Origin: Candidatus Parabacteroides intestinavium | GTDB lineage: Bacteria; Bacteroidota; Bacteroidia; Bacteroidales; Tannerellaceae | NCBI GenBank assembly: GCA_019118725.1 | Contig: DWYO01000155.1 | Span: forward strand, 1 to 5,640 | Direction of reading: 5' to 3' | Length of the DNA stretch: 5,640 bases | In this document: in pieces, positions 1 to 5,552 of the stretch | Position numbering within the stretch: position 1 is the stretch's first letter | Layout of the letters: every line of letters begins with the position of its first letter | The notes under the pieces: model-generated | What the model was told of the DNA's origin: nothing | Seen by the model: the letters and a program-made list of their open reading frames with translations, nothing else | Database searches by the model: none | Position numbers and translations under genes: made by a program

Positions 1-32
1 AACAATTTGTAGGATATCGGAAAAAATTAATT

Positions 33-52
33 TAAGTCTCACAAGAGACTTA
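33..52. repeat. Perfect 8-bp inverted repeat upstream of the HU-like gene
   Basis: TAAGTCTC (33-40) and GAGACTTA (45-52) are perfect reverse complements around the four-base loop ACAA. The dyad ends 21 bases before the ATG of the HU/winged-helix gene. No T-run follows on the plus strand, so it is not a standard intrinsic terminator for an upstream gene. It could be a leader hairpin in the mRNA or an operator at the promoter, possibly for the adjacent DNA-binding protein itself. The structure is seen directly; the role is inference. Confidence 0.6.
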
Positions 53-73
53 TAAACTAAAAAACATACAAAT

Positions 74-685
74 ATGCCCGTTAATTATGATTTTTATAAG
101 AACCCGAAGTTAGCCGATAAAGAAGAGAAGGCTTATCTTCATGCCCGGATAGTACCGAAAGGAACGGTTTCGAGCGATGAATTGGCCGAGGAGATTCATG
201 ACCGGAGCACGCTCTCTACCGCAGATATTACGGCTACGCTGGTGGCTTTGGCGGATATTACGGCCGAAAAAATGAAGGATGGCCAGCGCGTATATATTAA
301 AGGTATCGGATATTTGCAGATGACGTTACAATGCCCCCCGGTTGAGTCGGAAAGCGAGATACGGGCAGGGTCGGTCCGCTTCAAGTCGGTCGCGTTCCGG
401 CCGGATGCCCAATTGAAAGAACGGTTAGCCACCACCCACTTTGTACGCCAGGCGGACAAGTCGCATTCCAAAAATTATTCCCTGGAAGAAATAGATCGCC
501 TCGTAATGCGTCATTTCCAGCAAAACGGGACGTTGACGCGAAACCAGTTCGAAGTGCTTTGCGGACTGACCTACTCTACGGCTGTACGCCATCTGAAACG
601 CCTCCGCGAAGAGGGAAAAATTATCAACATTGCCTCTCCAAAGCATCCGCTTTACCAAAAAGGGACGGGGTTCAACGAACAATAA
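74..685 (+). CDS. HU-family DNA-binding protein fused to a C-terminal winged helix (HU-HIG type)
   Basis: A 203-residue protein, about twice the length of a plain HU (about 90 residues). Residues 1-125 fit the HU/IHF-like fold of Bacteroidetes HU-HIG proteins: the opening MPVNYDFYKNP, an amphipathic region at about 30-70 (VSSDELAEEI, then ITATLVALADIT), the strand segment GQRVYIKGIGYLQMTL at 70-85, and SVRFKSVAFRPDAQLK at 100-114. A basic, polar linker (about 126-135) leads to a second domain at about 136-195, with helices SLEEIDRLVMRHFQQNG and LTRNQFEVLCGL, a recognition-like helix TAVRHLKRLREEGKI, and a short wing ending PLYQKG. That pattern is a winged helix. The protein is cytoplasmic, with no signal peptide. 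It probably binds DNA as a dimer, either as a nucleoid protein or a local regulator; its target is unknown. The start has an A-rich Bacteroidetes context. The NlpC/P60 gene follows after nine bases, suggesting one transcript. Family assignment is firm; a regulatory role is inference. Confidence 0.85.
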   Translation: MPVNYDFYKNPKLADKEEKAYLHARIVPKGTVSSDELAEEIHDRSTLSTADITATLVALADITAEKMKDGQRVYIKGIGYLQMTLQCPPVESESEIRAGSVRFKSVAFRPDAQLKERLATTHFVRQADKSHSKNYSLEEIDRLVMRHFQQNGTLTRNQFEVLCGLTYSTAVRHLKRLREEGKIINIASPKHPLYQKGTGFNEQ

Positions 686-694
686 GGGAAGGGT

Positions 695-1231
695 ATGACG
701 CGAAGGATTTTTCTACGGGCTTTCGGCACCTGGATGCTGCTCTTCCTCCTCACCTCATGCGGAAGCCGGAGAACGGAGCGGCTTGTTTTGCCGGACGACT
801 TCAAAGGACCGCGCGAATTAGGGCGTCTTTATGGAGTCAAGATTACACCGGACGACAATATTTTCCTGTATAATGAAGGGGCACGCTGGCTGGGGGTCCC
901 GCACCGGACAGGCGGCATGACAAAACGGGGTGTGGATTGTTCGGGATTTGTCCAAATCGTCTATCGAAACATCTACCATAAGAAACTGGAACGCAACTCG
1001 GCGGATATGCTGAAAAAGAATTGCAAACGAATCCGGAGAGGACAGCTAAAAGAGGGCGACCTGGTGTTCTTTTACACCGGACAGGGACGGAAACGCCAGC
1101 CCAATCATGTAGGGATCTACCTGAAAAACGGGCGTTTCATCCATACCAGCACCTCACGGGGCGTCATGGTAAGCAGCTTGAATGAACCTTATTACCTGCG
1201 CACTTGGCTATGCGGCGGAAGGATCAGGTAA
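695..1231 (+). CDS. NlpC/P60-family cell-wall endopeptidase, lipoprotein
   Basis: A 178-residue exported hydrolase expected to cut peptide bonds in peptidoglycan stem peptides. The N-terminus is a lipoprotein signal: basic residues R3, R4 and R8, a hydrophobic core (WMLLFLL), and the lipobox LTSC, with C22 as the lipidated cysteine. No acidic surface-export signal follows C22, so a periplasm-facing membrane anchor is likely (inference). Residues about 55-175 form the NlpC/P60 domain. C82 in GVDCSGFVQIVY is the nucleophile, H138 in NHVGIYL the general base, and H150 in RFIHTSTSRGV the third polar residue, so the Cys-His-His triad is complete. GDLVFFYT (121-128) is the usual strand before the histidine. 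Size and layout match the small Spr/NlpC (MepS-type) lipoproteins rather than large multidomain enzymes. A purine-rich stretch, GGGAAGGG, sits just before the ATG, nine bases after the HU-like gene. The first ten residues also match a twin-arginine motif (see findings). Confidence 0.92.
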   Translation: MTRRIFLRAFGTWMLLFLLTSCGSRRTERLVLPDDFKGPRELGRLYGVKITPDDNIFLYNEGARWLGVPHRTGGMTKRGVDCSGFVQIVYRNIYHKKLERNSADMLKKNCKRIRRGQLKEGDLVFFYTGQGRKRQPNHVGIYLKNGRFIHTSTSRGVMVSSLNEPYYLRTWLCGGRIR

Positions 1232-1247
1232 TAAATTAATGCCGATA

Positions 1248-1280
1248 TTGCATGTTTTTCTCCTTTTTCTCGTACCTTTG
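1248..1280 (+). promoter_or_regulatory. Bacteroidetes-type promoter for serS
   Basis: TACCTTTG at 1273-1280 is an exact match to the Bacteroidetes -7 consensus TAnnTTTG. A TTG at 1248-1250 is a candidate for the -33 element, with a 22-base gap that is slightly longer than usual. Transcription would start near 1287, giving a leader of about 30 bases before the serS ATG. The spacer is pyrimidine-rich. The -7 box is convincing; the -33 part is weak. Confidence 0.6.
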
Positions 1281-1315
1281 CACGAAAGAAAATGAATAAA
1301 TAAACATACAGAAAT

Positions 1316-2590
1316 ATGTTGACACTTAAAATGATTGCAGAACAGACTGACAAAGTTATTGCCGGTCTGGAAAAGAAGCACTTCAACAATGCGAAAGAGA
1401 CTATCGCGCAAGTGCTGGAATTGAACAACAAAAGACGTAGTACACAAGGTTTATTAGATAACAATCTGGCAGAGGTGAACCGGATTTCCAAATCAATCGG
1501 CGGATTGATGAAAGAGGGAAAGAAAGACGAAGCCGAAGCCGCCAAGAAACAGGTTTCTGAAATCAAGGAAAAGAACAAAGTGCTGCAGGCCGAAATGGAT
1601 CAGGCCGCCGAAGATTTGCAGAATTTGCTTTATACCATTCCGAACGTGCCTTATGATGAGGTACCTGAAGGTGCCGGTGCAGAAGACAACCTGGTGGTAA
1701 AGATGGGCGGCATGGAGACCGAACTTCCCCAAAACGCACTTCCGCACTGGGAGTTGGCCAAGAAGTATAACCTGATAGATTTCGATCTGGGAGTAAAGAT
1801 TACCGGCGCCGGTTTTCCGGTATATACCGGACAAGGCGCACGCCTGCAACGTGCATTGATCAACTTCTTTCTGGATGAAGCCCGTAATGCCGGATACATG
1901 GAGGTGATGCCCCCGACGGTGGTCAACGCGGCTTCAGGCTACGGAACAGGTCAGCTGCCCGACAAAGAAGGACAGATGTACCATTGTAATTTAGATGACC
2001 TCTATTTGATTCCGACCGCTGAGGTTCCGGTCACCAATATCTACCGTGATGTCATTCTGGACGAAAAACAATTGCCTATCAAGAATTGCGCTTACACACA
2101 ATGTTTCCGTCGCGAGGCCGGTTCTTATGGAAAAGATGTACGCGGGCTGAACCGCTTGCATGAATTCTCGAAAGTGGAACTAGTGCGCATCGACAAACCG
2201 GAACATTCTAAGCAATCTCATCAAGAAATGCTGGATCATGTAGAGGGATTACTTCAGAAACTGGAATTGCCCTACCGGATCTTGCGCCTGTGCGGAGGCG
2301 ACATGAGCTTTACCGCGGCTATCTGCTACGACTTTGAAGTCTATTCAGAAGCCCAGAAGCGCTGGTTGGAAGTCAGCTCGGTTTCCAATTTCGACACATA
2401 TCAGGCAAACCGTCTGAAATGCCGTTACCGGGATGCCGAGAAAAAGATCCAGTTATGCCACACGCTGAACGGAAGCGCATTGGCATTACCGCGTATCGTA
2501 GCAGCCCTGTTGGAGAACAATCAGACTCCGGAAGGAATCCGCATTCCGAAAGCATTGGTTCCTTACACAGGATTTGACATGATTAAATAA
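1316..2590 (+). CDS. serS: Serine--tRNA ligase (seryl-tRNA synthetase)
   Basis: A cytoplasmic class II aminoacyl-tRNA synthetase that charges tRNA-Ser (and tRNA-Sec where present) with serine using ATP. The 424-residue length is normal. It opens MLTLKMIAEQ, the usual SerRS start. Residues about 25-105 are a long charged helical hairpin, the coiled-coil arm that grips the long variable arm of tRNA-Ser. The catalytic core follows. Motif 1 is around 178-200 (RALINFFLDEARNAGYMEVMPP region). The serine-binding TAE is at 234-236. Motif 2 starts at CFRREAGSYGKDVRGLNRLH (263-282), with R265 and E267 as ATP and substrate contacts. Motif 3 is GSALALPRIVAALLE (386-400), with R393. No key residue is missing. 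The start is preceded by an A-rich leader rather than a Shine-Dalgarno site, and a good promoter lies 36 bases upstream. The MalY-like gene follows after 16 bases, probably on the same transcript. Confidence 0.97.
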   Translation: MLTLKMIAEQTDKVIAGLEKKHFNNAKETIAQVLELNNKRRSTQGLLDNNLAEVNRISKSIGGLMKEGKKDEAEAAKKQVSEIKEKNKVLQAEMDQAAEDLQNLLYTIPNVPYDEVPEGAGAEDNLVVKMGGMETELPQNALPHWELAKKYNLIDFDLGVKITGAGFPVYTGQGARLQRALINFFLDEARNAGYMEVMPPTVVNAASGYGTGQLPDKEGQMYHCNLDDLYLIPTAEVPVTNIYRDVILDEKQLPIKNCAYTQCFRREAGSYGKDVRGLNRLHEFSKVELVRIDKPEHSKQSHQEMLDHVEGLLQKLELPYRILRLCGGDMSFTAAICYDFEVYSEAQKRWLEVSSVSNFDTYQANRLKCRYRDAEKKIQLCHTLNGSALALPRIVAALLENNQTPEGIRIPKALVPYTGFDMIK

Positions 2591-2606
2591 ATCCGGCAAA
2601 AGTCTC

Positions 2607-3791
2607 ATGCAACATTATAATTTTGACGAGATAGTAGACCGTTGGAAGACGAGTTGCGTCAAGTATGACGGAATTGCCGAAGCCTATCCAGGGAAAGAGG
2701 GACTGACCCCGCTCTGGGTGGCGGATATGGATTTCAAAACACCGGACTTCATCATAGATGCCTTGAAAGCGCGTTGCGAACATCCGATATTCGGCTATAC
2801 CTTTGGGGATGACGCTTATTATAACAGCATCATATCATGGCTGGTTTACAAATATAATTGGAATATCCGGCAAGAATGGCTGAGTTATATTCCGGGTATC
2901 GTAAAAGGTATCGGTTTTGCCATACAATGTTTTACCCAGCCCGGAGATAAAGTGATCATCCAGCCACCGGTATACCATCCATTCCACCGAGTTCCGACAA
3001 GCATGAAACGTGAGGTGGTCTACAATCCGCTCAAGCTGGTGAATGGTCTCTATGAAATGGATTTCGAGCAATTGGAATCCATCATCGATGAGAAATGCAA
3101 ATTGCTTATTCTCTCGAACCCGCATAATCCAGGAGGAATCGTATGGCCGAAAGACACCTTGGTGCGGTTAGCCCAGACTTGCGCCAAGCACCATGTACTG
3201 GTTATTTCGGACGAAATCCATGCGGAACTGACCTATCCGCCTTATCGCCATCATCCGTTTGCCACGGTATCAGACGAGGCCGCCAACAATAGCGTCACGT
3301 TCATGGCTCCGAGCAAGACATTCAATATTGCCGGAATCGTAAGCTCGTATGCTATCGTCCCGAACGAAAAAATCCGGGAACAGTTTTATGGCTATCTGGA
3401 AGCCGGGGAGTTCAATGCCGGGACCATCTTTGCCTATACGGCTACTACGGCGGCTTACACCTACGGAGCGGAATGGTTGCAGCAGATGCGTGCATACGTC
3501 ATTGAGAACGTGAACTTCGTCAATGAGTTCCTGCAACAGCATATCCCGCAAATCAAGGTGTATATGCCTCAAGCCTCCTTCCTCGTATGGCTGGATTGCC
3601 GGGAATTGGGACTGTCCCAACCGGAACTGGTCAGTCTGTTTGAAGACAAGGCAAAGCTGGCTTTGAATGATGGAAGCATGTTCGGTCCGGGTGGCGAAGG
3701 TTTCATGCGCCTGAACGTGGGTTGCCCACATTCTATATTGGAATCGGCTATGGACGCATTGGAGAAAGCAATCAAAGGCAAGGATTTATAA
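2607..3791 (+). CDS. MalY/PatB-family PLP-dependent aminotransferase / cystathionine beta-lyase-like C-S lyase
   Basis: A 394-residue fold-type I PLP enzyme, the usual size for this family. The sequence starts MQHYNFDEIVDRW and carries the family mark LWVADMDFKTP (36-46) and GYTF (63-66), as in MalY/PatB C-S lyases. Y123 in PPVYHPF is placed to stack on the cofactor. NPHNPGG (171-177) contains the PLP-contacting asparagine. D202 in ISDEIHAEL pairs with the pyridine nitrogen. K237 in APSKTFN is the Schiff-base lysine. R368 in FMRLNVGCP should bind the substrate carboxylate. Members cleave cystathionine or cysteine conjugates to pyruvate, ammonia and a thiol, and some act as aminotransferases; sequence alone does not fix the substrate. 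A role in methionine or cysteine metabolism is the best guess. It is cytoplasmic and probably co-transcribed with serS. No own promoter is visible in the 16-base gap. Confidence 0.9.
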   Translation: MQHYNFDEIVDRWKTSCVKYDGIAEAYPGKEGLTPLWVADMDFKTPDFIIDALKARCEHPIFGYTFGDDAYYNSIISWLVYKYNWNIRQEWLSYIPGIVKGIGFAIQCFTQPGDKVIIQPPVYHPFHRVPTSMKREVVYNPLKLVNGLYEMDFEQLESIIDEKCKLLILSNPHNPGGIVWPKDTLVRLAQTCAKHHVLVISDEIHAELTYPPYRHHPFATVSDEAANNSVTFMAPSKTFNIAGIVSSYAIVPNEKIREQFYGYLEAGEFNAGTIFAYTATTAAYTYGAEWLQQMRAYVIENVNFVNEFLQQHIPQIKVYMPQASFLVWLDCRELGLSQPELVSLFEDKAKLALNDGSMFGPGGEGFMRLNVGCPHSILESAMDALEKAIKGKDL

Positions 3792-3816
3792 AGTCGGTCA
3801 TAGTCTATAAATAAGA

Positions 3817-3842
3817 TTTTAATTTTTACTTTTTAATTTTTA
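3817..3842. repeat. 12-bp direct repeat in the AT-rich leader of slyD
   Basis: TTTTAATTTTTA occurs perfectly at 3817-3828 and 3831-3842, a 14-base period with a two-base spacer. It fills much of the 61-base gap between the MalY-like gene and slyD and ends ten bases before the slyD ATG. It may be an AT-rich upstream element or an unstructured leader that aids initiation. No TAnnTTTG box is visible in this gap, so the slyD promoter is not located. Confidence 0.6.
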
Positions 3843-3852
3843 ATTGAATAAC

Positions 3853-4431
3853 ATGAAAATTTCAGCGAACAAATACGTTGCGGTTATTTATGACCTGAAC
3901 GTTGGAGAAGGAGAAGAACGTGAATTGATGGAAAAGGCAACTCGCGAAGTTCCTTTGAAGTTTATTTATGGCATGGGAATGATGATCCCTGCATTTGAAG
4001 AGGCTTTGATGGGATTGGAAGAGGGCGAGAAGTTCGATTTCAGCATTACCCCCGAAAACGCTTATGGCGAATATAACGAAGAGCATGTATTGGATTTGCC
4101 GAAAAGCATCTTCGAAGTAGACGGAAAATTCGATTCAGAAATGGTACAGGAAGGAAATACCATTCCGATGATGGATGCCAGCGGACAACGCATCAACGGC
4201 TCTGTGCTGGAAGTCAAGGATGACGTAGTGGTAATGGACTTCAACCATCCGTTGGCCGGTGAGACTCTGCACTTCAAAGGTGAAGTAATCGATGTACACG
4301 AACCGACAGCAGAAGAAATTGCAGCCCTGACGGCTCCGGCCGGAGGATGTGGTTGCGGATGCGATAGTTGTGGAAGCGGTTGCGGAGACCACGGGCACGG
4401 AGATAGTTGCGGTTGTGGAGGATGCCACTAA
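3853..4431 (+). CDS. slyD: FKBP-type peptidyl-prolyl cis-trans isomerase, SlyD-like, with metal-binding tail
   Basis: A 192-residue cytoplasmic folding helper that isomerises peptide bonds before proline and has chaperone activity in its family. Residues 1-68 and about 128-150 build the FKBP domain (PLKFIYGMGMMIPAFEEALM at 34-53, then MDFNHPLAGETLHFKGEV at 128-145). The segment between them, beginning AYGEYNEEHVLDLP (70-83), is the insert-in-flap chaperone domain seen in SlyD. Residues 164-192 form a Gly/Cys/His tail with eight cysteines (166, 168, 170, 173, 177, 186, 188, 191) and three histidines (180, 182, 192), ending CGGCH. In SlyD this tail binds nickel, zinc or copper; E. coli SlyD also ends in a CGCH-type tail. 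The ATG at 3853 is chosen over an in-frame TTG at 3844 because the family begins MK followed by the first strand. The stop overlaps the aroC start. Function is firm; the in vivo metal is unknown. Confidence 0.94.
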   Translation: MKISANKYVAVIYDLNVGEGEERELMEKATREVPLKFIYGMGMMIPAFEEALMGLEEGEKFDFSITPENAYGEYNEEHVLDLPKSIFEVDGKFDSEMVQEGNTIPMMDASGQRINGSVLEVKDDVVVMDFNHPLAGETLHFKGEVIDVHEPTAEEIAALTAPAGGCGCGCDSCGSGCGDHGHGDSCGCGGCH

Positions 4432-4433
4432 TG
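4417..4433 (+). promoter_or_regulatory. Shine-Dalgarno-like site and overlapping stop/start deciding the aroC start
   Basis: GGAGG at 4417-4421 lies nine bases before the ATG at 4431, inside the last Gly codons of slyD. The slyD stop and aroC start share one base (TAATG, 4429-4433). Together they point to translational coupling and to 4431 as the real aroC start. Other in-frame options (ATG at 4422, TTG at 4407) lie deeper inside slyD and add residues that do not fit the conserved AroC N-terminus. Confidence 0.6.
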
Positions 4434-5510
4434 AACACATTCGGAAATCTATTTCGGCTGACCTCATTTGGTGAGTCGCATGGTCCGGGCATCGGTGGAG
4501 TCATTGACGGATGCCCATCGAATATCGAATTGGATTTCGAGGCCATCCAACGTGAATTGAACCGCCGGAAGCCGGGCCAGTCGCGTATCACCACCTCACG
4601 CAAGGAGGAGGATGAAGTGCAGTTCCTTTCCGGCATTTATGAACGGAAAACGACCGGTACTCCAATTGGATTTATCGTGTGGAACAAGAATCAGCATTCG
4701 TCCGACTATGACAATATTGCCCCGGTCTACCGGCCTTCACACGCGGATTATACCTATCAAATGAAATATGGAATCCGTGATCCGAGAGGAGGAGGCCGTT
4801 CATCCGCCCGCGAGACCATTTCGCGTTGTGTGGCCGGAGCGATTGCCAAACAAATCCTTTCCCGTGAAGGCATTAACATCAAGGCATACACATCGCAGGT
4901 AGGCAATATCAAACTGGAAGGATCATATAAAGATTATGATCTTAGCCGCATCGAAGAAAATGCCGTACGTTGTCCGGATCCGGTAAAAGCCGCCGAAATG
5001 GAAGAACTTATCTTCCGCATAAAGGGAGAGGGTGACACTATCGGAGGAGTGATTACCGGGGTAATTACCGGGGTTCCGGTAGGATTGGGTGAACCTGTAT
5101 TTGGGAAACTCCATGCGGCCTTAGGTTCGGCTATGCTCTCCATCAATGCCGTAAAAGGATTCGAGTATGGAGACGGTTTCGATTCGGCCCTCTATCAAGG
5201 CTCTGGACGGAATGACATTTTCTATAACGACAACGGGCATATCAATGTCCGTACCAATCATTCGGGAGGCATCCAAGGAGGCATCTCCAACGGGCAGGAC
5301 ATCTATTTCCGGGTAGCGTTCAAGCCAGTTGCTACCCTTCTCATGGAACAGGAAACGGTAGACAAAACCGGTAACAAAACCATTCTGAAGGCACGCGGAC
5401 GTCATGACCCTTGTGTCTTGCCACGTGCAGTCCCTATTGTTGAAGCCATGGCTGCAATGACGATATTGGACTATCTGCTGATGCAGAGAGCCTATTCATT
5501 ACCTATATGA
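4431..5510 (+). CDS. aroC: Chorismate synthase
   Basis: The last step of the shikimate pathway: converts 5-enolpyruvylshikimate 3-phosphate to chorismate in the cytoplasm, needing reduced FMN. The product feeds aromatic amino acids, folate and quinones. The 359-residue length is typical. It starts MNTFGNLFRLTSFGESHG, which gives the first signature (GESHGPGIGGVIDGCP, 14-29) with catalytic H17. RPSHADYTY (101-109) carries the second catalytic histidine, H104. The second signature starts RGGGRSSARETISR (119-132). The third is GRHDPCVLPRAVPIVEAMAA (323-342). The core segment GVPVGLGEPVFGKL (214-227) is also conserved. All key residues are present. A 12-bp tandem in the DNA encodes VITGVITG (207-214) but keeps normal family length. 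It overlaps slyD by one base, so it is probably translated from the slyD message. The gene converges with a likely minus-strand gene beginning 28 bases past its stop. Confidence 0.97.
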   Translation: MNTFGNLFRLTSFGESHGPGIGGVIDGCPSNIELDFEAIQRELNRRKPGQSRITTSRKEEDEVQFLSGIYERKTTGTPIGFIVWNKNQHSSDYDNIAPVYRPSHADYTYQMKYGIRDPRGGGRSSARETISRCVAGAIAKQILSREGINIKAYTSQVGNIKLEGSYKDYDLSRIEENAVRCPDPVKAAEMEELIFRIKGEGDTIGGVITGVITGVPVGLGEPVFGKLHAALGSAMLSINAVKGFEYGDGFDSALYQGSGRNDIFYNDNGHINVRTNHSGGIQGGISNGQDIYFRVAFKPVATLLMEQETVDKTGNKTILKARGRHDPCVLPRAVPIVEAMAAMTILDYLLMQRAYSLPI

Positions 5511-5522
5511 CAATAGTTCGTT

Positions 5523-5552
5523 AAAAATTAGCCAAGCCTAAGCGGCTCTGGC
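5523..5552 (-). terminator. Candidate intrinsic terminator for the minus-strand gene (possibly shared with aroC)
   Basis: On the plus strand, GCCAAGCC (5531-5538) pairs with GGCT and TGGC (5544-5547 and 5549-5552) around the loop TAAGC, with one bulged C at 5548: eight base pairs, mostly G-C. Read on the minus strand, the hairpin is followed by TAATTTTT, with five T at 5527-5523, the form of a Rho-independent terminator. On the plus strand no T-run follows, so it would serve aroC less well. The minus-strand stop codon lies in the loop. Confidence 0.5.

Noticed and set aside
3..35. Possible C-terminal tail of an upstream plus-strand gene (QFVGYRKKLI then TAA).
   Set aside because: Ten codons are too few to support, and another frame is equally open here; the first 73 bases are treated as leader sequence.
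1239..1259. ATGC/GCAT with a following T-run as terminator of the NlpC/P60 gene.
   Set aside because: Only four base pairs with a seven-base loop; too weak to call, and the T-rich part belongs to the serS promoter spacer.
3270..3731. Long antisense open frame of about 150 codons within the MalY-like gene.
   Set aside because: It is opposite a strongly conserved PLP-enzyme region, has no recognisable domain and is best explained as a coding shadow; the other antisense frames were dropped for the same reason.
3844..3852. In-frame TTG upstream of slyD that would add three residues (MNN).
   Set aside because: SlyD proteins begin MK then the first strand; ATG at 3853 fits, and TTG is a weak start.
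4407..4430. In-frame TTG (4407) and ATG (4422) upstream of aroC.
   Set aside because: They add residues not present in the conserved AroC N-terminus (MNTFGNLFRLTSFGESHG), and 4431 has the GGAGG spacing and the overlap with the slyD stop.
5049..5072. 12-bp near-perfect tandem repeat (GTGATTACCGGG, GTAATTACCGGG) inside aroC.
   Set aside because: It encodes VITGVITG at a position where AroC normally has the same number of residues, so it is not an insertion; probably chance from repeated Val-Ile-Thr-Gly codons.
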